DNA of 64,000 bases from Glaesserella sp041814905 (GCF_041814905.1 NZ_JBGXYA010000015.1:1-64000); one strand, 5' to 3'. Shown: positions 52,186-60,992, numbered from the stretch's first letter. Numbers and translations are program-made. The notes: generated by a model not told the origin, from the letters alone.

Positions 52186-52212
52186 TTTGAGGTCACAATT
52201 TATGACCTCAAA
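52186..52212. promoter_or_regulatory. palindrome upstream of the ORF6N gene (copy 1)
   Basis: TTTGAGGTCA / TGACCTCAAA perfect 10-bp arms around CAATTTA, 32 bp upstream of the ORF6N start. In the register of the coding palindrome it reads LRS-stop-IVTS. Confidence 0.65.
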
Positions 52213-52257
52213 TAGAAACTAGAATGAACCTTCTTATAACGAAGTTCGAACACCTTT

Positions 52258-52398
52258 TTACGATTTTTCGACACGGATCGCAAATTTAGATTTTAAGGTC
52301 ACAATTTGTGACCTTAAATACTCACCATCAATTAGTGTTAACCTCGCAATGCGATCATATTTAAAGAACAATACCCAATCTTTTAATGTTTCGTCCAT
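52258..52398 (-). CDS. 46-residue ORF carrying an LRSQIVTL motif
   Basis: ATG 52398 lies inside the end of the acetyltransferase gene (16-nt overlap) and opens 46 codons: MDETLKDWVLFFKYDRIARL, then TLIDGEYLRSQIVTLKSKF and a short tail. The first 20 residues look protein-like. The motif LRSQIVTL comes from the 27-bp palindrome at 52292-52318 and matches LRSQFVIL of the ORF6N protein in the same register. It may be a small protein, a remnant of a second ORF6N gene, or a chance frame over a regulatory palindrome. No clear ribosome site. Confidence 0.3.
   Translation of the reverse strand: MDETLKDWVLFFKYDRIARLTLIDGEYLRSQIVTLKSKFAIRVEKS
52292..52318. promoter_or_regulatory. palindrome upstream of the ORF6N gene (copy 2)
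   Basis: TTTAAGGTCACAA (52292-52304) and TTGTGACCTTAAA (52306-52318) are perfect 13-bp arms around one base. Same geometry as the coding copy. Confidence 0.7.
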
Positions 52399-52775
52399 GC
52401 ACTCGGGTGTTTCTCAAAACCGATGTGTGGGTAGTAATCGACTGCTTGGGGAGCAGCGAGCAAAATCAGTTTTGCTTTTGGGTGCAGTGCGTTTTGAGTC
52501 TGCTGAATGAGTGCTTGCCCGATACCTTGTTTTTGGTAATCGTCCCGCACCGCCAAGTCTGCCAAATAGCAACAGTAGCTAAAATCCGTCAGGGAGCGGG
52601 CAACGCCAATCAGTTCATCGTTATCCCATGCGGAGATGATTAAATTGGCGTGCTTTAACATGGATTCTACACGCTCGGATTCATTAAGCGGACGACGTTC
52701 TCCCAACGTTGTTCGATTTAATAATGTGCGATATTGCTCTACGGAGAGAGGAATATTGATTTTATATTCAATCAT
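52383..52775 (-). CDS. GNAT-family N-acetyltransferase
   Basis: A 130-residue acetyl-CoA-dependent acyltransferase. The pyrophosphate-binding motif A is DDYQKQGIGQALI, preceded by the strand CYLADLAVRD; motif B is YYPHIGFEKH near the end. Substrate is not predictable. It follows pgl by 33 bp on the same strand, so may share the zwf-pgl transcript. Confidence 0.85.
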   Translation of the reverse strand: MIEYKINIPLSVEQYRTLLNRTTLGERRPLNESERVESMLKHANLIISAWDNDELIGVARSLTDFSYCCYLADLAVRDDYQKQGIGQALIQQTQNALHPKAKLILLAAPQAVDYYPHIGFEKHPSAWTKH

Positions 52776-52808
52776 GGCTTAACTCATTGGCAATCTATCA
52801 ACAAAAAA

Positions 52809-53507
52809 TTAAAGTAATGCACCTGCTTCTTTGTCCAAATACCACTCGGTCACACCATTTGTCGCTTTAATTCTTGCTGCCGGATAAGGCAGGTTTTCCG
52901 CCAGGGTGGTTTGGATTTCTTTGAGAATTTCCGCTTTGCTTGCCCCTGTGACTAAATAAGTAATGCGTTTGGCTTGTTCAATTAATTTAGCGGTTTTGGA
53001 AATACGAATTTGCCCTGTTTCAGGGTGTTTGGCAATAATAGCTAAATTGGGATCATTGAAATTTGTTTGATGTGGGAACAGAGATGCTGTGTGTCCGTCC
53101 GTTCCCATTCCTAAAATAATCCAATCAAATTCAGTATTTGGTACGCAAGCGGTCAGTTCTTGCGAAAATCTTACAAGTTCTTGTTCCACAGGCTCTTCTC
53201 CACGAATACGGTGGATATTTTCCGCCGGGATTTGGATATGATCGAACAGTAATTTTTGCACTTCGCCGTAATTGCTTTCAGGATCTTGTGGCGGAACCAT
53301 ACGATCATCGCCCCACCAAAAATGTAAGTTTTGCCATTGAATTTGGCTTTTATACGGCTCTTGAGCAAGGGTTTTAAACAGCAGTTTTGGCGTACTCCCA
53401 CCCGATAACGAAATATGTACAGGGCGATTTTGTTCACTATAAGCCTTAAATTCTTCGGCGATTTTTTCAACGGCGTTTTGGGCTGTGTTAAAGATAGTTA
53501 TGTTCAT
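52809..53507 (-). CDS. pgl: 6-phosphogluconolactonase
   Basis: Hydrolyses 6-phosphogluconolactone, the product of Zwf, to 6-phosphogluconate for Gnd. DevB-type, 232 residues, with SLSGGSTPKLLF, WWGDDRMVPPQDPESNYG and ILGMGTDGHTASLFPH. It lies downstream of zwf on the same strand, separated by a 23-bp inverted-repeat element. Confidence 0.95.
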   Translation of the reverse strand: MNITIFNTAQNAVEKIAEEFKAYSEQNRPVHISLSGGSTPKLLFKTLAQEPYKSQIQWQNLHFWWGDDRMVPPQDPESNYGEVQKLLFDHIQIPAENIHRIRGEEPVEQELVRFSQELTACVPNTEFDWIILGMGTDGHTASLFPHQTNFNDPNLAIIAKHPETGQIRISKTAKLIEQAKRITYLVTGASKAEILKEIQTTLAENLPYPAARIKATNGVTEWYLDKEAGALL

Positions 53508-53526
53508 CGTTTTTTCCTTTTTAGCC

Positions 53527-53586
53527 GGCGCGAGCGTCTCGCTCGTGCCAAATAGAATTCTAGGGCACGAGCGAGACGCTCGCGCC
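53527..53586. repeat. perfect 23-bp inverted repeat between zwf and pgl
   Basis: Arms at 53527-53549 and 53564-53586 are exact reverse complements (GGCGCGAGCGTCTCGCTCGT start). Each arm contains a smaller GAGCG-TCT-CGCTC palindrome, and the loop centre is TAGAATTCTA. It is markedly GC-rich compared with its surroundings and has no U tract, so it looks like a dispersed palindromic element more than a terminator. Confidence 0.85.
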
Positions 53587-53603
53587 AGCGATAGAGGATA
53601 TTC

Positions 53604-55088
53604 TTAAACTTTTTTCTTCATCAAACCGCTTGGTTTACGCCAAACTTTACCGTGTTTGGCTATCAGTTTATCGGCTTCAGAAGGCCCCCACGTACCTGCC
53701 TCATATTCATAAACTCGTCCACGTTCGGCTTTATAATCTAAAATCGGTTGAACAAATTTCCAGCAGGCATGAACTGCATCGGTACGGGCGAATAGGGTGG
53801 CGTCGCCTTTCATCGCATCTAATAACAAACGTTCATACGCCGTTAACAAACTTGGTGAAGCTAAATCCGCATAGCGAAAATCCATCGACACTTCTTTGGC
53901 TTCAAAGCCGGCACCCGGTTTTTTCAAGCCGAAACGCATGGAAATACCTTCGTCCGGTTGAATGCGGATAATTAATTTATTGTCCGGGGCATTTTGGCTA
54001 AATACCGGGTGCGGAGTCGTTTTAAAGTGAATAACGACTTCAGTCACGCGAGAAGGTAAACATTTACCGGTGCGTACATAAAAAGGTACCCCCGCCCAAC
54101 GCCAGTTATCAATTTGGCAACGTACCGCCATATAGGTTTCGGTATTAGAATCTTCCGGCACGCCTTTTTCTTGTAAATAACCTTTCACTTCCTTGCCGTT
54201 AACAAGCCCGGCCGTATATTGTCCGAGTACAAGGTTATTTTTTAAATCTTCTTTATTAAGCGGGTGTAGACAATGTAATACTTTTGCCACCTCATCACGC
54301 ATTGAATTCGCATTGATAATTGCCGGCGGCTCCATTGCAACCATGGCTAACACTTGAAGTAAATGGTTTTGGAACATATCGCGCATTGCACCTGAGCCAT
54401 CATAATAGCCTCCACGTTCTTCAACGCCGATAGACTCTGCACCTGTAATTTCAACATAATCAATAAAATTACGATTCCATAATGGTTCAAACAAGCCGTT
54501 TGAAAAACGTAAAACCAATAAGTTTTGTACCGTTTCTTTTCCTAAATAGTGATCGATACGGTAAATTTGGTGCTCTTCAAAGAAACGGTGAATTTGAATA
54601 TCCAGCGCTTTAGCGGTTTCAATATCGTAACCGAACGGTTTTTCAACGATAATCCGTTTCCAACCGAATTCTTCAGTCGTTAATCCGTGAGCGGCTAAAC
54701 ATTCCGGAATAATACCGTATAAACTAGGCGGTGTAGATAAGTAATAAAGCGTATTACCGCCTGTGCCGTATTTATCATGTAATTCGTCTAATCGAGGAAG
54801 TAATTTTGCATAATCTACCGCATTAGAAGTATTTACTGCTTGATAATAAAGGTGTTCACAGAATTTTTCTAAACTCTCACCGCTTGCTTTTTCAAGGGAG
54901 ATAAGTGAATCATGCATTTTTTTACGAAAACTTTCGTCATTTAAATCGGTGCGGGAAACGCCCAGAACAGAAAAATTTTCGGACAATCTGCCCATTTTAT
55001 AAAGGTGATAAAGTGCCGGAATCAGTTTACGGTAAGTTAAATCGCCGGAGGCACCGAAGATTACAATACAGTTGTTATCTGCTTTCAT
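53604..55088 (-). CDS. zwf: glucose-6-phosphate 1-dehydrogenase
   Basis: First oxidative pentose phosphate enzyme, reducing NADP with glucose-6-phosphate. The dinucleotide motif FGASGDLTYRKLIPAL is at residues 11-26, IVEKPFGYD and the active-site RIDHYLGKE (His180, Lys184) follow; 494 residues. Upstream of pgl, with which it forms the first two steps of the pathway; cysQ lies 81 bp upstream of it. Confidence 0.97.
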   Translation of the reverse strand: MKADNNCIVIFGASGDLTYRKLIPALYHLYKMGRLSENFSVLGVSRTDLNDESFRKKMHDSLISLEKASGESLEKFCEHLYYQAVNTSNAVDYAKLLPRLDELHDKYGTGGNTLYYLSTPPSLYGIIPECLAAHGLTTEEFGWKRIIVEKPFGYDIETAKALDIQIHRFFEEHQIYRIDHYLGKETVQNLLVLRFSNGLFEPLWNRNFIDYVEITGAESIGVEERGGYYDGSGAMRDMFQNHLLQVLAMVAMEPPAIINANSMRDEVAKVLHCLHPLNKEDLKNNLVLGQYTAGLVNGKEVKGYLQEKGVPEDSNTETYMAVRCQIDNWRWAGVPFYVRTGKCLPSRVTEVVIHFKTTPHPVFSQNAPDNKLIIRIQPDEGISMRFGLKKPGAGFEAKEVSMDFRYADLASPSLLTAYERLLLDAMKGDATLFARTDAVHACWKFVQPILDYKAERGRVYEYEAGTWGPSEADKLIAKHGKVWRKPSGLMKKKV

Positions 55089-55169
55089 TTGTTGCTTGTT
55101 ATCCTAATCTAATTGTTAAAATTTTGTGTTATTCTGCAATAATTTTTCTAAACTTACCAATCAATAAAA

Positions 55170-55982
55170 CTAATTAAATTGAAAGATGGATTGCCAATTT
55201 GTCTGTTTATTGCCGACCATAATAAAGTGCGGGTTTACAAACGTATCGCGTTGATTGTAGGTTAACGGCTGGAAACGGAGATCAAAAATTTGTCCGCCGG
55301 TTTCTGCCAACAGTACTTCAGCGGCTGCGGTATCCCATTCTCCGGTATCTCCGAGGCGGATATAACAATCAGCCTTGCCTTCGGCAACTAATCCCGCTTT
55401 TAAGCTACTTGAGCCGTATTTTAAAAAGTTAACTTGGTAAGGTGGCTGTATTGCTTGGACAATTTTTTCACTGTTGGAGGTGCCGATCGTGATTAACAAG
55501 CGGTCAGTTTCAGCCGGAATTTTGCAATTATGCTGAAGTTGGAGCGTTTGCTTGTTTTCTTGTAAGAATGCACCGTGCGAATTCATTGCATAATAGGTTT
55601 TATCTAAAGCCGGGGCATGAATGACACCTAAGACAGGGCGGTTATGTTGAACTAAGCCGATGACGACGGAAAATTGATCGGTTCTGTCGATAAATTGTTG
55701 CGTGCCGTCTAACGGATCAATGAGCCAATATTGTTGCCATTGTTGGCGTTCGTTTAACGAAATTTTACTTGCTTCTTCGGATAAAACAGGAATATCGGGG
55801 GTAAGTTGTTTAAGTTGTTCGATCACGAATTGACTAACAAAGAGATCTGCCTCGGTAACCGGGGTTTGATCTTCTTTAATTTGAATCTTAACCGATTGTG
55901 TATAAAAATCTTGTAAATGTCTGCCAGCCTGGTAGGCAATGGTTAATACATTATTGAGAAGTTGTTGATTTAAACTTAACAT
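55170..55982 (-). CDS. cysQ: 3'(2'),5'-bisphosphate nucleotidase
   Basis: Removes PAP formed during sulfate assimilation. Inositol-phosphatase fold with metal ligands in VLSEEA and the WLIDPLDGTQQFI motif, and GEWDTAAAEVLL near the C-terminus; 270 residues. An uptake signal (55496-55504) lies in the coding sequence. Same strand as zwf, the order seen in other Pasteurellaceae. Confidence 0.93.
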   Translation of the reverse strand: MLSLNQQLLNNVLTIAYQAGRHLQDFYTQSVKIQIKEDQTPVTEADLFVSQFVIEQLKQLTPDIPVLSEEASKISLNERQQWQQYWLIDPLDGTQQFIDRTDQFSVVIGLVQHNRPVLGVIHAPALDKTYYAMNSHGAFLQENKQTLQLQHNCKIPAETDRLLITIGTSNSEKIVQAIQPPYQVNFLKYGSSSLKAGLVAEGKADCYIRLGDTGEWDTAAAEVLLAETGGQIFDLRFQPLTYNQRDTFVNPHFIMVGNKQTNWQSIFQFN

Positions 55983-56045
55983 AAAGCTCCTGTTATTGAT
56001 AAGTCCGGACTCGACTTTATTCTAGAAACCCGTTCAAGAAAAACG

Positions 56046-56444
56046 TTATTCTGATTTTGGTAAAAACGGGCGTAGGATCAACATAGAGTAGATGGCGTTT
56101 GCTCCCGCTATCATTAGACCGATCATTATATTCATTAGACTTTGTTCAAGTAATGATACCGATCCTATAAAATCTTTAGGTCCTATAAAAATAATCGACA
56201 TAAAAACGACGGCGGTGATAAAGCTGACTATTGCCGGCATAAGCATCACTTGTATTAAGTTACGTTGATGGTATTTGGTAAAATTGCATACAACGGCAAA
56301 TAAAAATGCCGGTAATGTAAAAAATGAGAAGACGCTGGTTAGCGTTTCTATATTAAAACCGTTTAAAATGCCTAAGCAGAAGGTAAATACCAGCTGTGTT
56401 AACAACGGGAATATGACCAATAACGGTAGATGAGATTTAAACAT
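56046..56444 (-). CDS. small four-helix membrane protein, unknown
   Basis: A 132-residue hydrophobic protein with four predicted transmembrane helices and a short basic loop (CNFTKYHQRNLIQ). I see no known motif. It begins 9 bp after the nudE stop and is likely co-transcribed with it. Confidence 0.65.
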   Translation of the reverse strand: MFKSHLPLLVIFPLLTQLVFTFCLGILNGFNIETLTSVFSFFTLPAFLFAVVCNFTKYHQRNLIQVMLMPAIVSFITAVVFMSIIFIGPKDFIGSVSLLEQSLMNIMIGLMIAGANAIYSMLILRPFLPKSE

Positions 56445-56453
56445 AATTTGTTC

Positions 56454-57002
56454 CTATAATGATTTTAAATGGTTTTTTAATAAAAACAGGGCGGATAAAT
56501 TACGTGATTCAGCAAAGTTTGGGTCACTTAACAACTCATCGATTTTATCCAGCGGATAGTAAACGATTTCTAACGGTTCCGGCTCGTCACCTTCAAGTTG
56601 AGAAGGGTAGAGATCTTGTGCGACGAATATATGCATTAAACCGTACATATGACTTGGACCACTGTAAAGTGAACGTAACGGTTCAATACAACGTGCGGCA
56701 AAACCAATTTCTTCTTGTAATTCTCGGTTTGCACTTTCAACCGGTTGTTCTCCCGCATCGACAATTCCCTTTGGAAAGGTGAGTTCATAACGTTCCGGAC
56801 CTACTGCATATTCCTTGACGAAAATCAGTTGGTTATGGTGAATTGGGATAACCATGACGGAAGAGCGCCGTTGTGGCGTTAAGCGTTCGTAAGTGCGCTG
56901 TTCACCGTTGGAAAAACGCAAATCAACCGATTGCACTTCAAAGATTCTGGTTTTTGCAATGGTGGATATTGATAGAATTTCGGGGGCTGTTTTGTTTGTC
57001 AT
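56454..57002 (-). CDS. nudE: ADP compounds hydrolase, Nudix family
   Basis: Hydrolyses ADP-ribose, NADH and diadenosine polyphosphates. The Nudix box reads GIVDAGEQPVESANRELQEE with IGF following, all catalytic Glu present. SGPSHMYGLMHIFVAQDLYP and LEGDEPEPL match E. coli NudE; 182 residues. Confidence 0.92.
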   Translation of the reverse strand: MTNKTAPEILSISTIAKTRIFEVQSVDLRFSNGEQRTYERLTPQRRSSVMVIPIHHNQLIFVKEYAVGPERYELTFPKGIVDAGEQPVESANRELQEEIGFAARCIEPLRSLYSGPSHMYGLMHIFVAQDLYPSQLEGDEPEPLEIVYYPLDKIDELLSDPNFAESRNLSALFLLKNHLKSL

Positions 57003-57069
57003 TAAATACTTCTCAAGGAATTAGCAGGCGCATAACATACCATTTTTATGCACAAAGCTCACGTTAAAG

Positions 57070-57561
57070 TTAGCCTAATAAACTATAAATTCCCCATAAT
57101 AAAACTACATATCTTATTGCTTTTCCCAATGTGATAAAAATCAGACTGTACCAAACATTGAAACGTAACCAGCCGGCAATACCGCAAAAGAGATCACCAA
57201 CAATCGGTAACCAACTAAATAGGAGAATCCAGATTCCATATTTTTTGCTGTGATATAATGCCCATCTTGCTGTTTTATTCGGTGTTTTTTCAAATTGAGG
57301 TTGAGGGACAAGACGTGCGACGGCGTAGGTCGTTAAGCTACCTAAGCTGTTGCCTAATGTTGCGCTAATGAATAAGGGGATAATCTGGTGATAAAATGAA
57401 CCATTTTCTATTTGCAGTGCCTGAGAAATAAGAGCGGAAAAGATAATTTCTGAATTGCCGGGAAGTAGCGTGGCGCTCAAAAATGCACTGATGAACATCA
57501 ATGTCAGTGGATTTTCAATAGAGGAAAAAAAGCTCATCAGTGAAGTAAAATAATTGGTCAT
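57070..57561 (-). CDS. YqaA/DedA-family membrane protein
   Basis: A 163-residue SNARE-associated/DedA-superfamily protein of the short YqaA branch. The family elements FLSATLLPGNSEIIFSALI, GNSLGSLTTYAVAR and FSWLPIVGDLFCGIAGWLR are present. DedA proteins affect membrane homeostasis, probably by moving phospholipid carriers; the YqaA role is unknown. Divergent from focA. Confidence 0.85.
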   Translation of the reverse strand: MTNYFTSLMSFFSSIENPLTLMFISAFLSATLLPGNSEIIFSALISQALQIENGSFYHQIIPLFISATLGNSLGSLTTYAVARLVPQPQFEKTPNKTARWALYHSKKYGIWILLFSWLPIVGDLFCGIAGWLRFNVWYSLIFITLGKAIRYVVLLWGIYSLLG

Positions 57562-57627
57562 TTTGTAGATAATTTGTTAATGCTTAGTTTGATTTAGGTA
57601 ATGTTAAGTTTTTGATTTTGTTAAATC

Positions 57628-57641
57628 TTGATGCAAATCAA
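57628..57641. promoter_or_regulatory. FNR site upstream of focA-pflB
   Basis: TTGAT-GCAA-ATCAA is an exact match to the FNR consensus TTGAT-N4-ATCAA. A -10-like TTATAC at 57665-57670 would place it near -42, the class II activating position; a stronger TATAAT at 57704-57709 offers a second start further down. Confidence 0.85.
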
Positions 57642-57753
57642 TAAAAAGGACGACTTTATTTATTTTATACGTAAAATTTATTTAATGATCACTCCAACAG
57701 GTCTATAATTCTCAACAAATTCTGCAAAATTTCAAATTTTATTAAGGATAGTG

Positions 57754-58578
57754 ATGTTTTCTCCTGCTGAAATGGCCAAAATCGCCGAAGACGGGGCGGT
57801 TTATAAAGCTACCAAAAATCAATTTTACTCTTTTGTCTCTGCCATTACTGCCGGCGCTTACATTTCAATTGCCTTTGTCTTTTATGCAACTACGCAAGTC
57901 GGTGCCGGAGAACTCCCTTGGGGTGTTGCGAAACTCATCGGAGGTACGGTCTTCTCTCTTGGTATTATCATGTGCGTAGTTTTTGGTGCAGAACTTTTTA
58001 CCTCATCAACGATGACCGCTATTGCGAAAGCAAGTAACAGAATTACCTGGACGCAAATGTTGAAAAATTGGCTTGTTGTTTACGGCGGAAATTTTGTCGG
58101 CGCTACCTTTATCGTCTTTCTTGTTTGGTTTAGTGGCGAAATTATGGCAGCAGACGGGCAGTGGGGGTTAACTATTTTAAAAACAGCCCAACATAAAATT
58201 CATCATACTTGGGTTGAAGCATTTAGTTTAGGCATTTTTTGTAATTTAATGGTTTGTATTGCTGTTTGGATGGCGTATGCGGGTAAAAGTCTAACGGATA
58301 AAACTTTCGTGATGATTTTACCGATTGCAATGTTTGTAGCATCAGGCTTTGAGCACTGTGTGGCGAATATGTTTATGGTACCGATGGGCGTATTAATCCA
58401 CGGTTCCGCAGGTCCTGAATTCTGGACGGCAATCGGAGTGGATTCTGCTCAATACGCAGATCTCACCATGGTGAATTTTATAGTAAAAAATTTAATTCCC
58501 GCAACGCTAGGTAACATTGTTGGCGGTGCGTTTTTTATCGGCCTGGTGCAATGGTTTTTGCACTTACGTAAACATTGA
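57754..58578 (+). CDS. focA: formate channel FocA
   Basis: Pentameric FNT-family channel moving formate across the inner membrane. Six predicted helices; AKLIGGTVFSLGIIMCVVFGAELFTSS and GFEHCVANMFMVPMG (the gating His region) are family signatures. ATG 57754 is five bases after AAGGA and is preferred over GTG 57751; 274 residues. Followed by pflB after 72 bp containing a partial hairpin. Confidence 0.95.
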   Translation: MFSPAEMAKIAEDGAVYKATKNQFYSFVSAITAGAYISIAFVFYATTQVGAGELPWGVAKLIGGTVFSLGIIMCVVFGAELFTSSTMTAIAKASNRITWTQMLKNWLVVYGGNFVGATFIVFLVWFSGEIMAADGQWGLTILKTAQHKIHHTWVEAFSLGIFCNLMVCIAVWMAYAGKSLTDKTFVMILPIAMFVASGFEHCVANMFMVPMGVLIHGSAGPEFWTAIGVDSAQYADLTMVNFIVKNLIPATLGNIVGGAFFIGLVQWFLHLRKH

Positions 58579-58650
58579 TTTTCAAGATTCGTAGCGGGCG
58601 AATATTATTCGCTCCTGCATAATAATTTAACTAACTAACGAGGACTTAAC

Positions 58651-60975
58651 ATGGCTCAATTAACTGAAGCACAACTCAAGGCGTGGGAAGGTTTTGCACC
58701 GGGTGAGTGGCAAACCAACGTGAATGTTCGTGATTTTATTCAAAAGAACTACACTCCTTATGAAGGTGATGAATCATTCTTAGCAGATGTTACTGAAGCG
58801 ACTTCAACGCTTTGGGCAGATGTGATGGAAAAAATTAAGGTCGAGAATAAAACTCACGAACCGTATGATATTGATACGGATACTCCGTCAACCATTACTT
58901 CACATGCTCCTGGCTATATCAACAAAGATCTAGAGAAAATTGTAGGTCTTCAAACTGATGCACCGTTAAAACGTGCGATTATGCCGTTTGGTGGTATCAA
59001 TATGGTTAAAGGTTCATGTAAAGTTTATCGTCGTGAGTTAAAACCTGAAGTAGAAAAAATCTTTACAGAATACCGTAAAACTCACAATCAAGGCGTATTT
59101 GACGTATATACTCCGGATATCTTACGTTGCCGTAAATCAGGTGTTATCACTGGTCTTCCTGATGCTTATGGTCGTGGCCGTATCATTGGTGACTACCGTC
59201 GTATGGCTCTTTACGGTGCAGATTTCTTAATGAAAGACAAAGTTAAACAGTTCAATTCATTACAAGCAAAATTAGAAGCCGGTGACGATATCCAAGGAAC
59301 TATTCAATTGCGCGAAGAAATTGCTGAGCAACATCGAGCATTAGGCAAAATGAAAGAAATGGCGGCTTCCTATGGTTATGATATTTCTAATCCTGCGACC
59401 AACGCCCAAGAAGCGGTTCAATGGACATACTTTGCCTATCTTGCTGCGGTGAAATCACAAAACGGCGCTGCAATGTCTTTCGGTCGTGTTTCAACCTTCC
59501 TAGATGTGTTTATCGAACGTGATTTAAAACTCGGTAAAATCACTGAACAAGAAGCACAAGAATTAATCGACCATTTAGTAATGAAACTTCGTATGGTACG
59601 TTTCTTACGTACACCTGAATACGATCAATTGTTCTCAGGTGACCCGATGTGGGCAACGGAAACATTGGCCGGTATGGGGTTAGACGGCCGTACATTGGTA
59701 ACGAAAAACAGTTTCCGTATTTTACATACTCTCTACACAATGGGACCATCTCCGGAACCAAACTTAACAATCCTTTGGTCTGAAAGTCTACCGGATGGTT
59801 TCAAACGTTATGCTGCGAAAGTCTCGATTGATACTTCATCTGTGCAGTATGAAAACGATGACTTAATGCGTCCTGATTTCCAAAACGATGACTATGCGAT
59901 TGCGTGCTGTGTAAGCCCGATGATCGTGGGTAAAATGATGCAGTTCTTTGGCGCTCGTGCTAACCTAGCGAAAACCTTGTTATACGCAATCAATGGCGGT
60001 ATTGATGAAAAATCAGGCGACCAAGTAGGACCAAAAACCGAACCGATCACAAGCGAATACTTGGATTATGATGATGTCATGGCCCGTTTGGATAGCTTTA
60101 TGGATTGGTTGGCAACACAATATGTAACCGCATTAAATATCATCCACTTCATGCATGATAAATATGCTTATGAAGCTGCATTGATGGCATTACATGATCG
60201 TGATGTATTCCGTACAATGGCATGTGGTATCGCAGGTCTTTCAGTAGCGGCAGACTCTCTTTCTGCAATTAAATATGCGAAAGTTAAACCGATTCGTGGC
60301 GACATTGAAATTAAAAACAAAGCGGGTGACGTTGTTGGTGTAGCGAAAAACGTGGCGATTGACTTTGAAATTGAAGGCGAATATCCGCAATTCGGTAACA
60401 ATGACAACCGTGTAGACGACATCGCAGTTGATTTGGTTGAACGTTTCATGAAGAAAATTCAGAAACTTAAAACATATCGTAACGCAACACCGACACAATC
60501 AGTGTTAACCATTACTTCAAACGTGGTTTACGGTAAGAAAACAGGTAATACGCCGGACGGTCGTCGTTCAGGTGCTCCATTCGGACCGGGTGCAAACCCA
60601 ATGCACGGACGTGACCAGAAAGGTGCGGTAGCTTCATTGACTTCTGTTGCTAAATTACCATTTGCATTTGCAAAAGACGGTATCTCTTATACCTTCTCAA
60701 TTGTACCAAATGCGTTAGGTAAAGATCTGGAAGCTCAGAAACGCAACCTTGCCGGTTTAATGGACGGTTACTTCCACCATGAATCAACCATCGAAGGTGG
60801 TCAACACTTGAACGTGAACGTGATGAACCGTGAAATGTTATTAGATGCGATGGAAAATCCGGAAAAATATCCGCAATTGACTATCCGTGTCTCCGGTTAT
60901 GCTGTACGATTCAACTCTTTAACTAAAGAGCAACAGTTAGACGTAATTACTCGTACTTTCACACAAACGATTTAA
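58651..60975 (+). CDS. pflB: formate C-acetyltransferase (pyruvate formate-lyase)
   Basis: Glycyl-radical enzyme cleaving pyruvate with CoA to acetyl-CoA and formate in anaerobic growth. Catalytic Cys419-Cys420 in DDYAIACCVSPM and radical Gly749 in TIRVSGYAVRF are intact; 774 residues. GAGGAC precedes the ATG. In one unit with focA under an FNR site. The activating enzyme gene pflA is not next to it. GrcA at 661-1044 can repair it. Confidence 0.97.
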   Translation: MAQLTEAQLKAWEGFAPGEWQTNVNVRDFIQKNYTPYEGDESFLADVTEATSTLWADVMEKIKVENKTHEPYDIDTDTPSTITSHAPGYINKDLEKIVGLQTDAPLKRAIMPFGGINMVKGSCKVYRRELKPEVEKIFTEYRKTHNQGVFDVYTPDILRCRKSGVITGLPDAYGRGRIIGDYRRMALYGADFLMKDKVKQFNSLQAKLEAGDDIQGTIQLREEIAEQHRALGKMKEMAASYGYDISNPATNAQEAVQWTYFAYLAAVKSQNGAAMSFGRVSTFLDVFIERDLKLGKITEQEAQELIDHLVMKLRMVRFLRTPEYDQLFSGDPMWATETLAGMGLDGRTLVTKNSFRILHTLYTMGPSPEPNLTILWSESLPDGFKRYAAKVSIDTSSVQYENDDLMRPDFQNDDYAIACCVSPMIVGKMMQFFGARANLAKTLLYAINGGIDEKSGDQVGPKTEPITSEYLDYDDVMARLDSFMDWLATQYVTALNIIHFMHDKYAYEAALMALHDRDVFRTMACGIAGLSVAADSLSAIKYAKVKPIRGDIEIKNKAGDVVGVAKNVAIDFEIEGEYPQFGNNDNRVDDIAVDLVERFMKKIQKLKTYRNATPTQSVLTITSNVVYGKKTGNTPDGRRSGAPFGPGANPMHGRDQKGAVASLTSVAKLPFAFAKDGISYTFSIVPNALGKDLEAQKRNLAGLMDGYFHHESTIEGGQHLNVNVMNREMLLDAMENPEKYPQLTIRVSGYAVRFNSLTKEQQLDVITRTFTQTI

Positions 60976-60992
60976 TTACATCCTAAGTCATG

